Shown here: positions 46,207 to 58,700 of the stretch, piece by piece
Layout: each line of letters opens with the position of its first letter
Numbering within the stretch: position 1 is the first letter of the stretch
From: Adiantum capillus-veneris
Taxonomy: Eukaryota; Streptophyta; Polypodiopsida; Polypodiales; Pteridaceae
DNA length: 64,000 nucleotides
Direction: 5' to 3'
NCBI GenBank assembly: GCA_014529385.2
Contig: CM043956.1
Location: 64,610,620-64,674,619, forward strand
Made by a program: the position numbers and the translations under genes
Notes under the pieces: generated by a model
Databases searched by the model: none
Seen by the model: only the letters and a program-made list of their open reading frames with translations
What the model was told of the DNA's origin: nothing

Positions 46207-47824
46207 TCAGCTTGCACAATACACTGGCCTCATATAATGGCTGCCCTTCCCCTTTTGCAATAGCATGGCTCCAATGACATCATCCCCTACTGATGTATTT
46301 ACATAAAACACTTTCTCCCAATTAGGAGCCTGCATGTGTGACAACCCCCTTAACACCTCTTGAAACACTTCTTCACACTTGTCATCCCATTGCAATGGAT
46401 CATGCTTTGCCACTTGTTGTAAAGGATAAAGGAGCTGTGAAGACAATAGAACCCCGCCATGTACTTCACTTTGTGTATAAAGGTTGCCACTTGCTTTGTA
46501 CTCTTAGGTGATGGAAGACAAATAATAGACTTAACCTTGTTTGGATCAGCCATTGTTAGACACCATGTGGCACAATAACTTCACCCTTGGCTGTGCTAGA
46601 TGACATTTATCTGGATTTAGTTATCCTCCACATTCATCATATCGAGCCAATACCATCTGCAGCTTCTCATGGTGTTCAACCCTACTGTTGTAGACACAGA
46701 AGTCGTCCATAAAAGCTTTAACACAACTACCAATGAATGGTGACAATACCCAATTTGCTCTCTCTTGATAGAAACATGGTCCATTTGACAACCCAAATGG
46801 CAATACCGTGTAGCAATAACAACCCCATGGCATAATGAAAGTTGTCTTTGTTCAGCCTTTAGAGAAATCTTCAATTGAAAATAGCATGAATGACCATCAC
46901 ACACATTGTACCTCTCATAACCTGCCACTGAATCCAATATCTGATCAATGAATGGAAGAGGATATGGATTTTCTTAGTGGCTGTATTTAGGGGTTTAAAA
47001 TCTACACAAATCCTCCACTTTGCATCCTTCTTTGGACTGACTACTGGACTAACCCATTCTGTGGTTTCCACCGGGACTATGAACCCTACCTTCAATAACT
47101 TGTCCACCTCTTCTCGCAAGGCTTCCATTTGCTCTTGACCCATCATTCTTAGCCTTTGTTGCACTAGATTAGCACCTTCTTTCAGCTCTATATGCATCTC
47201 TTCTCCTTTGAACCCTCTAATCTCTTCATATAAAGTAGTGAATAAATCAGGAAAACTAGCTAGCATGTGCAAATATATCTCCTTCTCCATAGATAAGAGG
47301 TCTCCATTGATCATTTGTGTCATCAATTCCTGCTTCTTTGACAATTCATCCTTGGTTTTCATCAACCCTTCAATCACTTCATAAGTCCCTTCACTTTAAT
47401 ATTCAATCTCATTTGCAAATGCAACTAAACTACACTCATGGATTTCTTTGTCCATCAGAATAAATGCAGCATCAACATCCTCATCACTGTTGGTAGTACT
47501 ATCACTGTCCTCGTAAGTCACTGTGGAATAGTCTTCAATATTAGACTCACCTTCATCTTCATAAAGTTCCTCCAATAGTTTCATTGTGTCCATATTATAT
47601 AGCTTCTTGGCACCTGTCTTTCCATAGAGGCTAATCGTACCACGTCTCCAATATTGATCAGCTCCTACTGTATGTAACCATGGTTTGCCCAGTATAATAG
47701 GACATGCTCCCATATTTTTTCTTTTGTGCCACACATCTACTATTGGGTAAATGTCTGGCAGCTCATTCATCACCAACGCCTTCACTGAACCTCTCTCTAG
47801 TTCTTTCTCCATTGGGTTAACCAT
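46207..47824 (-). pseudogene. R5 protease C-terminus and RT
   Basis: The protease end shows CPIILGKPWLHTVGADQYW (about 47690); a D-S/T-G triplet is not seen. An acidic linker (47400-47560) follows. RT has GFIVPVETTEWVSPVV, CVDFKPLN, PWGCYCYTVLPFGL and the polymerase box FMDDFCVYN (about 46690-46715). Frame changes near 46940 and 46620. RNase H begins near 46440 (CEEVFQEVLRGL). Confidence 0.8.
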
Positions 47825-47866
47825 CCTCTTCCACTATCACTTTAGCTTAGGCACCATCTCTATAAG

Positions 47867-49249
47867 CTACCCAAAAGTAATCTTCTTCTTACTTGTCAGA
47901 TCCTCCTTCAAGTCATAGCTTAATTGCCCATCCCCTAGTGGAAAATTTGAAACATGAAACTTGGGACAAGCCCTTCTTTTCCTCTGGGTCTTGACATCCT
48001 TGCCTTCATGGCTCTTTCCCTTCTTCTTGCTAGGACCTGGGGCATTTCTTCCTTCTTTCTCTTGTGTGGTCCTCTTCCCAATAGGCATCATTAATGTAGC
48101 CTCTAGCTTCAATGCCTTCTCCAAGGTGACCACACTTATCGCTTTTGTCTTTCCCTTTTCCTCTTGGGTTAATCCATTGGTTCCTTATTCTATCTTAATT
48201 GCAATGCCATAATTGTTTGACCTAGTTAGCACTTGTCTTGGTAATGGATACATGTCTCCCCCCATCCTTGGTGTCTTGTCACATTGCGAGCTGATGTGGC
48301 CTAACTCTCCGTAATTATAACATGTGGGCACCTACCTCAAGAACCTACCATTACTTTGTCCAACACCATTCCTGGGTTTTTCTTCACCTCCTGGTGGTGG
48401 CTGATTTGCAAACCTCCACCGACCTCGATTATTTTCCACATTACCTAGCATGTTTAGGCTGAGATTTATCATTTAATCTACCACTTGCCTCATGTCTTGC
48501 CTTAGACCATCATCTTGCATTGTTGTAGTGACCATTGATGGCATAACTTGAGGAGGAACAGAAACCACTGGTTCATGATGAACCCCTGGCATGCGACCTT
48601 GCAAAGGATCCATACGTTGAAACTCAGACCTCCCAGGCAAAGATTCTACTCCTAGCTTACTCATTCTTCTCGGCTTCCACTCTTTGTTCCTCACTACATC
48701 TAGTGCATCTTCATATGTCCTAGACTTCTTTAGCTCCACTCTCCAACGTATATTCTCCCAAAGACCAGCCAAGAACCTGTCCTTCTTCATCATGTCAGGT
48801 GGAGGTACCTGTGGTGTTAAGGCTTTGCACATCCATTCCCATGCCATTGAAAACTTACGTATGTATGCATCTACTGGCTCACCTTCCCTTTACACCAAAC
48901 CCTATACTTCTTGCTACACTTTGTCGGGTTCTTTTGTCTTCACAAACTCCACTTCCAATCCATGCCTTAGATTGTCCCAAATTAATCTCACAGGTGGATC
49001 AACCACATGCAACTCATCTTCAAATGATCTGTACCAAACTCCTGCATCACTCTTCAATCAAAGCTGGATTAGATGTAACGTCTGTGCCGGATCATGAATC
49101 TGATTGCTAATGCAGGCAACCTCCATCTTTTCCAAAAAGTCTTCCACATCTTCATCACTTCTTCCATGAAATTCCGGATAAGAGAAATCCATAGCTACCC
49201 AAGTTTTAATGCTTTGAGAACCCCTTCTAACAGAGGTGCAAGAACCCAA
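47867..49249 (-). pseudogene. R5 gag
   Basis: The N-terminal segment 49058-49249 has FSYPEFHGRSDEDVEDFLEK, the usual gypsy gag entry. The capsid part 48473-48847 has KDRFLAGLWENIRW. The nucleocapsid knuckle near 48285-48326 reads CYNYGELGHISSQC: the second Cys codon is TAC instead of TGC, one G-to-A change on the coding strand. A lysine-rich tail lies at 47867-48133. Several stops separate these parts. Confidence 0.8.
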
Positions 49250-49335
49250 ACTTTTTACTTACTCAATCCCGAGAAACTTCAATGGAGCTCATCTTTAGAT
49301 AAGGACAAACACATGCACATCAAATGAGTTTTCAA

Positions 49336-50181
49336 TGATTAGATATAATTGAGCTTGGGCCAACACCAATGGGGCGAATAGCTCACACAATATGGATGAA
49401 ATATGCCAGATACAATCACAAATTCTCACAGGAGAAGCTTACAAAGCCAAAATAGAAAAAAATTAGTGAGTAATTTGGCATAATGGATAGTGCCATTATA
49501 TCCGGAACGGCCAAAAACTCTAGTCTACAATATCAAACTGCTCAAGTCCGACCTTGGATAAGCAGTTTATGGCCAAAATAGGCTCCAAAAACAGCAAAAG
49601 CTGAGTTGCGGCTGTTCCTCCTCTTCTATCCACACTTTGCTGGTTTTTTCTCAGGATGTTTAGTGTCCACACTTCACTTTATCCCTTGGGCACATTTGGC
49701 CTTTTGATTGACCTCAAACGGACCCCGAACAGGCCAAAAAATGGCCACGTAGTGCGTTTTTGTTAGCCTTCTACATCCATCCGCATACCTGGCACTCAAC
49801 TTTTTCCAATAATGCATCCCGCAATCATGTGAAGTGGCCCCAAAATACAATTCCCATGATGAAATTTTTGCATAATTCATCACAAGAAAACACCCTCTTT
49901 GTGTACTTGCTTACCACGTGCAAGTATTGACCCATTCAACCTCATGACGCCACTTGATGCCATCTGACGCACCTGCTTACCTCATGGAGTCGGCCCGCTG
50001 ATAGCTTCCTCGAGAAGTTTTACACTCTACCAACTCCTCATTATTGCACACTTTGTCCTACATGTACACATGTGGGCCCCACGTAACCACCTGGCTGTGG
50101 AAAACGGGCAATCCTTTTTTTGATGCACCATGCATGTGTATGTACATATGCGCAATCACCTCTTCCAAAAAACTCCTAACA
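49336..50181 (-). repeat. R5 5' LTR
   Basis: Pairs with 43122-44032 and ends at CA 50180-50181. The inner edge near 49336 has no recognisable PBS, so this border may be damaged. Confidence 0.75.
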
Positions 50182-51350
50182 TCGTATAATGTCTGCTGAC
50201 TTAGATTTTCTCCAAACATAAACTATAGAGTCCCCTTGATGTCTTCTACCCACTGCAAGTACGAGTTTGTGATTCTAACCTTTATTTTGACACTTGAGAC
50301 ACTATACGCTGTGAAGAAGTGCGCAGTGCGACTATGAAAGCATCGCGCCTTTGACTGTGAGGATTCGTAGCAAATTCAAACAAGGAGTAGATGATTCGAA
50401 TCCAAAAACACACTAAAAAAGAACCAAAGTCCAGCCATGAAATCTACGCTTTGAAAATGAACCAAGACTAACTCAAAACTCTTGTGTGTGTGAAGATTAG
50501 GTGTAGCCTCGCTCTCCCAATTGCACAGATGCAGTGCTGATTCGACCTATTAAAAGCCCTAAATTTACCCTTAGATTCTTTGTTGTTACCATTTCATGGA
50601 AGCTTCAACACGTCATTGGAGAAGCCGAAGTAGTTATTTGAGGAGGAGAAACCCTAATTGGAGGCCTCACAGCCGCAACCATGTAGTGGAAGCAGCATGG
50701 GACTGCACTAGCACCCTGTAAAGGAATGGCTATATCTCTAGCTCATGTGCCCAAATGAGCTCATCCTTGGATCTAAAATTTCCCACATAGCTTAGGCAAC
50801 GAAAAAACCGTCATTAATGTGGCATGTTGAGCTATTTTAAGGCTATTTTTTACCATTTTAAGGTCATTTTTATCCATTTTTAACCCAAAAATGTCCCTTT
50901 TTGTCCGTAAAAGGCCCAAACGAGCTGAGAAAAATCCCTAAACTTGTGGAAAAGCCCCATTGTACTCAAATTTCACGTTGAACCTCATTTTTCTACTTAG
51001 TAACCACTTTGGACACGTCTTTTATGCCCGTGCACGAAACCTGCTATTTTTGGCTGAGATTGTCCGCATTGAACTTTCTAGGCAAAACGAGCGTGCCACT
51101 TTGAAACGCTTGACATTTGTACATTTCTAAAGCAAAATAGGCATATATTTATGTGAAAAAGCATTCCATAGTTCCATGTATAGGGCCTCGTCCGCCCGGC
51201 AAGGTATATACACGAGTACAATCGTGGCATCTATTATCGCATATATCACACTATGTACATTATAGCGTTCGGTCCCACATAACAAAAGCATTGAGAGTGA
51301 GGTAGATATTTTATTTTTCACATTATGCACGTGCCACGACATGACATACA
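50182..51350 (-). repeat. R6 3' LTR (inner part), left edge unknown
   Basis: On the minus strand an LTR start TGTATGTCATGTCG follows AGAAGGGG (51351-51358). An AT-rich TATA-like stretch lies at about 51136-51155. It abuts the R5 LTR at 50181. No second copy was seen. Confidence 0.5.
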
Positions 51351-51404
51351 CCCCTTCTAAACTTGCGCATCCTCCGGCATGTGCCACAGATATCTTTTGC
51401 AGGT

Positions 51405-54400
51405 TCAGTCTTCATTTAAGTCAACATACATGATATCGATCTCATCATCACTTCCAGCAAATTCTAACGTATCATCCTCTCGTTCATCATCCAAATCCAT
51501 AACATTTTCATTAGAGCCTTAATTTTGACTTTCTTGTGAATCAAAGGGATCTGTATTACCTCTTCTTTTAAATAGCTTGATTCTTTTTCCTGCGATGGGA
51601 ATCTTCATTTTTGTCCCATCTAATTCATGCAAGGTATAATTTTCATTCCCATGTACATATTGAACCACCTAAGGACCGAACCATCTCTTTGAAAGATTTC
51701 TTATTGTTGAATGTTGGTTTTCAAGACTACTATCATACAGCAACACCCAATCACCTTCCTCAATAGGTTTAGGTCTGAGCCTATGCCTCTTATCGAATAT
51801 GTCTTTATTCTTTAACCTTGCATCTTTCAATCGTGCTTTTGCAATTTGAATATCTTGGGGCGAAGCAAGAAGGCCTTCCCTACTCATCTTCCCAAGGTAC
51901 TACATTCCATGTGGGAATTACATCCTCAATTGGCATTATAGGTTTCTGACCATACATCAACTCAAAAGACATATAACCAGTAACTAAGCTATGAGTTGTA
52001 CGATCAGCCCATAAAGCATAAGGCAATAATAACCTAGGCCACTCTCCCATTTTACCTTTGTAGGCCTTAGCCAAATCTTTAATGATAGGAGGATGCCCAC
52101 GCTCTGATTTACCATTTCCCTCAGGATTATATGCAGTAGTAAGAGCAAGTTTAATGCCAAACCTAGAGAAAAACTCCCTTGCTTTGTCAGCATTCAACTC
52201 ACCCCTGTCCACTGTTATTTTCCCAACATAGCCATAACGGCTAATTAAATCATCCAAGAGGAACTTACATACCCCTTCTGTGCTTTTTGTTCTTAGAGCA
52301 CAACCTTCAACTTGATTGGTTAAGTCTTTTCATGCAAGCACTATGTATCTCATTTTCCATAAACCCAATGGCATTGTAACCAAATCTATTACCCAGCATT
52401 GTAACCAAATCTATTACCCACTTGTAATGCATGGTCAATGGGTAAGTAGGGTGCAACCCATCACAATGACATACATTTGAATACATTTGATAGGTTTCAC
52501 AAGACTCCACAAAGTGAGATACATCTTTATACATACCTTTCCACCAATACTTCTCTTTCATTTTAGTAAAGGTGGCCCATACACCTCTATGTCTAGCATA
52601 AAGACTATCATGAAACTTTTTCATAAGCTCATTTTGAGCATCCTTATCATTCATGACTCTCATTGCCATTCCATTTCTTTGTTTTGGACGCTTCCATAAG
52701 TACCCAGCTTTCAAAAAGTATACATAGGACTTTCTCCGTATTCTTTTGAACTCTTGATTAGTCCACCCTTCTTGCCTTGTGGAAGTGCTCAGATGGCGTC
52801 CAATGAGCAACCAGACACCTTGATATAGGTCCTCTATAAATGACTCAAATGCATTTGTCAGGCAAACATGATCACCCTTGGCATGAGAGATAATATAGAG
52901 CTGTGTGCCTACATCATCGCCCTCGACAACCATGTCTTCTTCATTCTCATACCTTGATCTTGAAAGCATATCCGCAACTGGATTATCTTTCCCTACAATA
53001 TGCTTAAATTCTGGATTCAAGGACTTTATGTAGGCAATCCATCTCAACAGAGCAATGTAGGGAGTTGAGCGGCTTGTGATCATTCCAAGAAGGGGTAGAC
53101 AATCAGTCTCCACTAGTACATTTGCTCCTATCAAATACACTTTGTCACATTTCAAAGATGTGACTACTCCCCGTAACTCTCTTTTTACCTGTGGATAGTT
53201 GCTATGACAAGCACTTAGGACTTTTGCTCCAAATCTCACCGCATGTTGCTTGCCATCATCATCATCTTGCCCAATTGCCCATCCAATTCATGTGGGGCTA
53301 GTATCCACTATCACAATTACATATCTTCCACATTCATAGTTTTGTTTCCTCAAAGTTGGAGACATAAGCAACAACTTATTTAATTTTTGCATGGCATGAG
53401 TAAGCATTTCTTCCCATTGAAACTTTTGGTTCTTTCTCAAAAGTTGATACAAAGGTTCTGCCACATGTGCATAATGTGGAATCCAGATAACATAGAACAC
53501 ACATGCACCCAAGAACCTTTGAACCTTAGTTACATTAATACATGTCTCTTTAATTCTTTGAATCACATCAATCTTTGTTGGACAAGGCCTTCTACCATAT
53601 GGCCCGCACATATGTCCCACAATAAGAACTTCGCTTACACCAAACACTGACTTTTGGTCAGAAAAGGTAAGGTTCACCTCTTCCAACCTTGACAAGATAT
53701 TATCACAATCATTGATATGGTTTGCCACATACTTGCAACACCCCCTCAAGTCTAGAGCCACATCTATATCACTTACATCACATCCTTTGATTGGCACATC
53801 ATCAAGGAAAGGCATTGTAGTTTACAGTATGAAGTCACGTAGGACTTTGTTCATACCATTCATCATATGTGCAACTGAGTTAGTTTCTTCTTGAGGTAAT
53901 GTGCACATCCTTACAAGACCCAAAGGTGTCCTCATGGTCGTCAGGTCCATGCTTTCCATTGCTAGTTGTAACTGATCATAACTTGAGTACAGATCCCCCA
54001 TAGAATATATTTCCCTTCCTGCGAATGCCTCTGCAAATTCATCTCAACTGGCCCTATACCCACATTTTTTATTGTCACCTTATTTACAGGTTGCATATCT
54101 TGAATAAGGCGTAAAGAACCATTTTTCTTCGGAACTATGAACCACATGTTTGAATATGGAGCACAAGAAGGCTCCGAAATACCCATCTTTATCTTTTCGT
54201 CAAGCAACTCAATGAGTTTTGGCAAATGAGCCTTTGGAACAGGAATAGGCCTCAAGTTCCAAGGTACACGAGGCATAGTGTAGATCACCATAGGAGCAAC
54301 AATGGATGGATCAACACACAGTATCTCATGCTGCTCAAATGCAAAATCTTTTCTCTGTTTTGCACGCATGTCTTCAAAGCATACTTGTTGGACGGATACG

Positions 54401-54438
54401 CCGCGACGGACGTCAGCATAGAGAGAACTCACTAACAT
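51405..54438 (-). pseudogene. R6 pol: RT, RNase H, integrase, acidic tail
   Basis: RT N-terminus at 53962-54438 (PVPKAHLPKLIELLDEKI, GISEPSCAPYSNMWFIVPKK, LRLIQDMQPVNKVTI). The palm box MPFLDDVPIKG is at 53783-53815. The connection and RNase H follow (LVETDCLPLLGM near 53110; GKDNPVADMLSRS near 52960). IN zinc finger near 52500-52620 (ARHRG, CETYQ with one Cys as Tyr); core with VIDLV, VDRGELNADKAREFF and YNPEGNGKSE (51880-52257). After IN an acidic extension rich in Asp/Glu runs to a stop at 51405. FLDD with VPIKG is unlike R1, R2 or R5, so this is a separate gypsy lineage. Gag and protease are missing. Broken by several frameshifts. Confidence 0.8.
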
Positions 54439-54442
54439 ATAA

Positions 54443-55415
54443 TGTCAACTGAGGACGAAGCTCGACCCGCAGGCTCGTGGAAGCAAGCTAAGGGTGTCAA
54501 CCTCTACTCGACCGACTAATGACTACTTCCTACAAAGATATCAACTCTTCATGCCATTGGTTCTATGAATGTGAGAGTCTCCTATGATGTTACCGCAAGC
54601 CAAAAGCCCATTAGACATTCTCGAAATGTTATGCAACTTGAGGGATATCCTATCAACACCAATAGGCCACTCTCCCTAAGGTCTGTGACCAAAAAAACCT
54701 ACTCAATACCCTCCGTGCAGAAGACGCGTAGGATGTCTGGCCGGTTTTTGCAGGTCAAGGTTTCCAAAAACTAAAGTGCCTAATGTGTAGCTCTACTCGC
54801 TTTGATCGCGTGGATATGCTGAAATGCAAAAACGAACAACAGTTACTCACCAAAACTCCAAAAGTAGCTCGCGGGTGAATTTGCCAAAACACAGACGAAC
54901 GCGGAAACTCACTGCTGCTCTCCGTTTGCGATTCCGACCACCGTAGCTCCTGTAGCACACACACACACACTCTCTCACTCTCTCGCAGTCTCCCAACGAC
55001 ACAAAAGATCAGATTATTAGAAGTCTCCTTACAAAGCTTTAGGTTTTGGCTTATATACTAAGCCTTAGAAAACCTAATGTCCGACCAAAATGAGCTTATT
55101 TGTCCCTAGGCTTCTATAGAGCTTAATTACAACACCGTGAGCTGGCTTTGCTTATCCAACAAGCATCTGTGGCCTCAATACAATTGCTGACTTAAAATAT
55201 GAAGTTCCCGTAAACATTACAAAAGTGGCCGTAATGGCTCAAAATGATAATAACGGGATATTTGATAATGTCCATGAGCTTGTATCTTCACATTACAGTA
55301 TCCATCTTTGTCTTCATCACTTCATCAGCATATTTATTTGGAATCTTTAGAGAATATTTGAGGGATCTTTATGGAATCTTTGTGGCAGCGTTGTTGAAAG
55401 TTTGACCTTTCAACA
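54443..55415 (-). repeat. RB 3' LTR (left edge approximate)
   Basis: Plus-orientation end TTTCAACA at 55415. Contains the palindromic TATA region 55048-55064 and AC/TC tracts at about 54957-54985, which read GA/GT downstream of the promoter on the minus strand. Confidence 0.6.
55048..55064 (-). promoter_or_regulatory. RB LTR TATA box inside a palindrome
   Basis: The minus strand reads GGCTTA-GTATA-TAAGCC. It shares CTTAGTATATAAG with RA while the outermost arm bases change together. Confidence 0.65.
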
Positions 55416-55452
55416 CTCTCCCCCTCCGAAGTCTTGTCGTCCCTGACAAGAC
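55416..55452 (-). other. RB PPT and 8-bp stem-loop
   Basis: PPT GGAGGGGGAGAG (minus strand, 55416-55427). Three bases upstream lie perfect arms GTCTTGTC and GACAAGAC (55431-55438, 55445-55452) around the loop AGGGAC. Confidence 0.8.
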
Positions 55453-56615
55453 CCTATGTCTGCAGTGGCCTTGGCGAGTGGTTCATGTTTTGGTGTTGGT
55501 TGAATCTTTTGTTGTTGCAGTTGCTTCTATCAGATGCTTTGTATGTTGTAGAGTTACCTTTTTCTTGTACATGTAGTGTAGTTGAAGCCATAGCTCTGCC
55601 CCTACGATTGGTTGTTGTAGGGTGAATAGGTTGAGTGAGGTTTGTTGTTGGAGCAAGTCTTTATCTTGGCATCTCTGTATTGTTTGTTCTTTGGGTGTCA
55701 TCCAACATGTGTACCTGTAATCTTGAAGCCTTTTTGCTCCCCTTGGATCCTATAGATGATGAGCATGTAGTTGTTTAGGGATGTCGTTGGTATGCTTTTC
55801 TGTGTTTTTATAAGAAAAATAAAATAGTAAAAATAAAATGTGGTGTATATTACAAAATGAAGGTCTTGGATACCTGGATAGGACTAGAGGGAAAAACCCA
55901 GTGGGAAAAAAATGCCTTTAGTCACCATTAAATGTGAGGCTATATGTACTTACGTTTGATGTAACCAAGTTTTGTTGAGTTAAAGTACTTATGGCCGTAT
56001 GGCTACTATTACTGGATATACAGTGGATAAGTGTTAGTAGCTTGAAGTCAGAGTCATTGTTGTTGAGCAAATGCTTATGAAACCTGTTACCACTTCGTCA
56101 TCGTCATTTTGTTGTGTAAGTGCATGGGTGGAACACAAATCGTGTCAAATGCAAATGTCCAATGATGGGACATTATATATGCTTGCACAGATAGATGCAT
56201 GGGAAACAATATGTGGTGCGAGAGGAGTTTGAATGGGTGCTTCGAGGAGTGAACGTAGCTAGAGAAGCAAAAATATATTTGACTTCAAGAGCTGCCGTTA
56301 CTTACAAGAAGGGTTTTTGTCGACGAGGTTTTTTCCACTCTCCTCACTGTGTTCATGTGCGTGAGTGTTTTCTGGACTACTCCGCCACTCCACCATTTAA
56401 AATAGTAGACTTTGACTCTTATGCTCACCTCTTCCAGCATGAGTGACATGACTTTATGTCTGCTCAACTCTCCAACTTGAGCTTTAATCTAAATATCTAG
56501 ACTCATAGACCACAAAGAATATTAAGACATGAAGCTTGGATCTAATGCTTGCTCATTTAGTGGCTCAGCTGCCCGAATCTTGACTCTTATGCCATTATTT
56601 TTATGGCGACTTGAC
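55453..56615 (-). other. RB 3' internal region, nothing recognised
   Basis: About 1.2 kb between the WVPK-repeat frame and the PPT. Short frames on both strands (for example 56195-56446 plus) show no known motif. Confidence 0.35.
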
Positions 56616-58700
56616 TTACTCTTGGGAGCTATCGACCAAGAATAGGTTTTGAAATTCAAAACTCCCATCCTCGAAGAGAGGATTTGTAAAGGACCATACT
56701 GGCAATATTGGTTTCTTTTGCCATACCTGGGTGACCTTGGTTGTCAAAATTTCTTTTTGTTGTTGTTGGTCCCTTGGTTGAGAAGATTGGCTCGCTCCAT
56801 TCCCCGTAACACTTTGTCTATCATGTCTTGACATTTCTTGAGAGCTAGAGATGACTTCAATCTTCTTCGTTATTTGTTGTTCTTTTGGTACCCATTTGTA
56901 TCTACATCGTGTGATTAGCGTGTCTTTGCAGATATCCTTTGCCTTGACTGTGACATTGTCCTTGATTTTGCCTTCCATGAAATTGCGATTATTTTCAAGC
57001 TGAAGTGGCATCTTTGGTAGCCAGATTCTCCGATTTTCTTTATAGTGACCTTGTGCTTGAAGAATTGTAGATGGCACTTACCATGATGTTTTTGATGTCG
57101 TATTGAGATGTACAAGAGTGCCATTTTTGGGATTATTTTTTGATGAAGTCCTATGTTGGTATGAAGGCCAGTTGGATTTGAAATTTCCTGCATCCCTTTG
57201 GCGAGCCTTGTTGGTTGGTCTCCTTTGGCGATATAAATATGATCTTTGTTGCTTTTGGGGACGCTTTTTGAAACCTTTATCCACCACATAAGCCGAGGTC
57301 TGTGGTTTTGGTAACCAAAGTTTCTTTTGACCCTCATAATAGACTTGCTCTGCTAAGCTGTACTGGGAGGCTATCCATCCCATGTGTTTACCTTTCGTCA
57401 ATTGGCTAGGATCCTTTATCCATATTGGATCCTTGACCTTGATTTCTTCAGCTTTGATGTAGACCTTTGAAGATTTTTGTCGACGATGATCGCGCAGTGT
57501 AGGGTATTTCGGTTGAAAGATTTTCTTTGGATTCTGTCTTTCATGTGGAAGCATGTGGTCAGCTTTGTCTTGAACTTTTCGGGGCTGGATTGAAGACTCT
57601 GATTGAATGGGTTGCTTCTGTTGGTAGGAAATTTGTGGGCTCATTTTGGCTTTGCCATTGTCGGAAGCCGATAATCTTGGAGCAGTAGTAGGCTGGATTT
57701 CTTGAGAGCTAGTCGTGATGACCATTGTTGAAAATTTAGGTTCTTCTGCCAATGTTTTTGCCCAGTGCTTGGACAAAATCAAATGTGTACTCATTTTCAA
57801 TGAATCCACCACTAGGAATTTGTCTTTTATTACCTGTGACCATAGTTTAAGGGAAGCTTCTGCAATCCCTAAACTTGTGACGGCTATTCCATGTGATATA
57901 GGAACCTGTACCTGAATTTCATACAGTTCTAGCTTACCTAGAAGTAACCATAGCCCATAAGACATGACATTAGTCGTGGCAGTGCAATCTATCTCTGCTG
58001 TAAATTTGAATTTCACTTTCTCACACACATCCAACAAGAATTTAATCTTCTTGTTGGCTGCCAAGTAACTGATGTCCTCTTTGCTTTTGGTACTTGTCTT
58101 GGACTTTTGTGCCTTGGAAGCTTTGTCATCCTCTTGTATGTTGAATTTCTTTGTCATTTGTCTGGTTGTAGCATGTCCCAAGTGCTTACTATCTTCTGCT
58201 GTAGCTGCTTGTTGGTGTTCATTGCTAGTTTCTGACTGTGACGCCTTGATTCTTGATTTTAGAAGCTCTTTGTCACTATTTACTTCTTCTAGCACTTGAA
58301 GGTCATTCAATGGTGACTTTTCTTCATGGAAATTTTTTGAAGCTTGTGTAGCACGATGTTGAGGTTTACTCTCTTCTTCTGATGCAATGGTCGCCGTGGC
58401 CTTTGGTTTCCATTTTTCCATGGGTTTTTGTAGAGTCTCTTCTTGAAAATATTCATTCATATCATGTATTGCTTGTCCTTGGTAGTCAATCTTGGACTCA
58501 GTTATTTTCTGTTCTTCTGTGCATTGTATGTCTTCAGTTACATCTTCTTTTAGCTTCGCATAGTCTTTGATTTGTTCAATCACCAATGAAGAGTCCACAA
58601 TAGAAAATTTATTTGGTAGACTTTCAACTTCATCCATTGACTCTATTTGCATGTCTTCCACTTGTGATGTGGCACTAAGATTTTTTGTTACCTCTGCCAC
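56616..58700 (-). CDS. RB ORF2: retropepsin-like domain followed by WVPK/WLPK repeats
   Basis: Frame 57078-58700 (540 codons) is followed after one TAA by 56616-57077 in the same frame. The N-terminal 200 residues are charged and low-complexity. A retropepsin-like fold follows (about residues 220-310): FKFTAEIDCTATTNVMSYG, then ISHGIAVTSLGIAEASLKLW, then STHLILSKHWAK. In this segment the usual DSGA reads DCTA and the usual ILG..W reads ILSKHW, so catalysis is doubtful. The C-terminal part is basic and carries repeated aromatic motifs: KLWLPK, AQGHYKENRRIWLPK and YKWVPK. WVPK motifs near zinc knuckles are known in some plant Copia elements, but I know no close match. The gene lies downstream of ORF1 and overlaps a 119-codon frame by 13 nt. 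Confidence 0.45.

Larger units (their letters stand above)
43122..50181 (-). mobile_element. R5: Tat-like Ty3/gypsy element with both LTRs
   Basis: LTR copies at about 43122-44032 and 49336-50181 share the GAGCTTGGGCCAACACCAATGG block, the GCTCAAGTCCGACCT block and the end CTCCTAACA. Internal order on the minus strand is gag, protease, RT, RNase H, archaeal-type RNase H, IN, all frame-broken. No matching flanking duplication was found and the inner LTR edges are approximate. Confidence 0.85.

Noticed and set aside
56195-56446. Plus-strand frame with several Cys/His residues
   Set aside because: Spacing does not fit a known zinc-finger type and it runs against the direction of RB.
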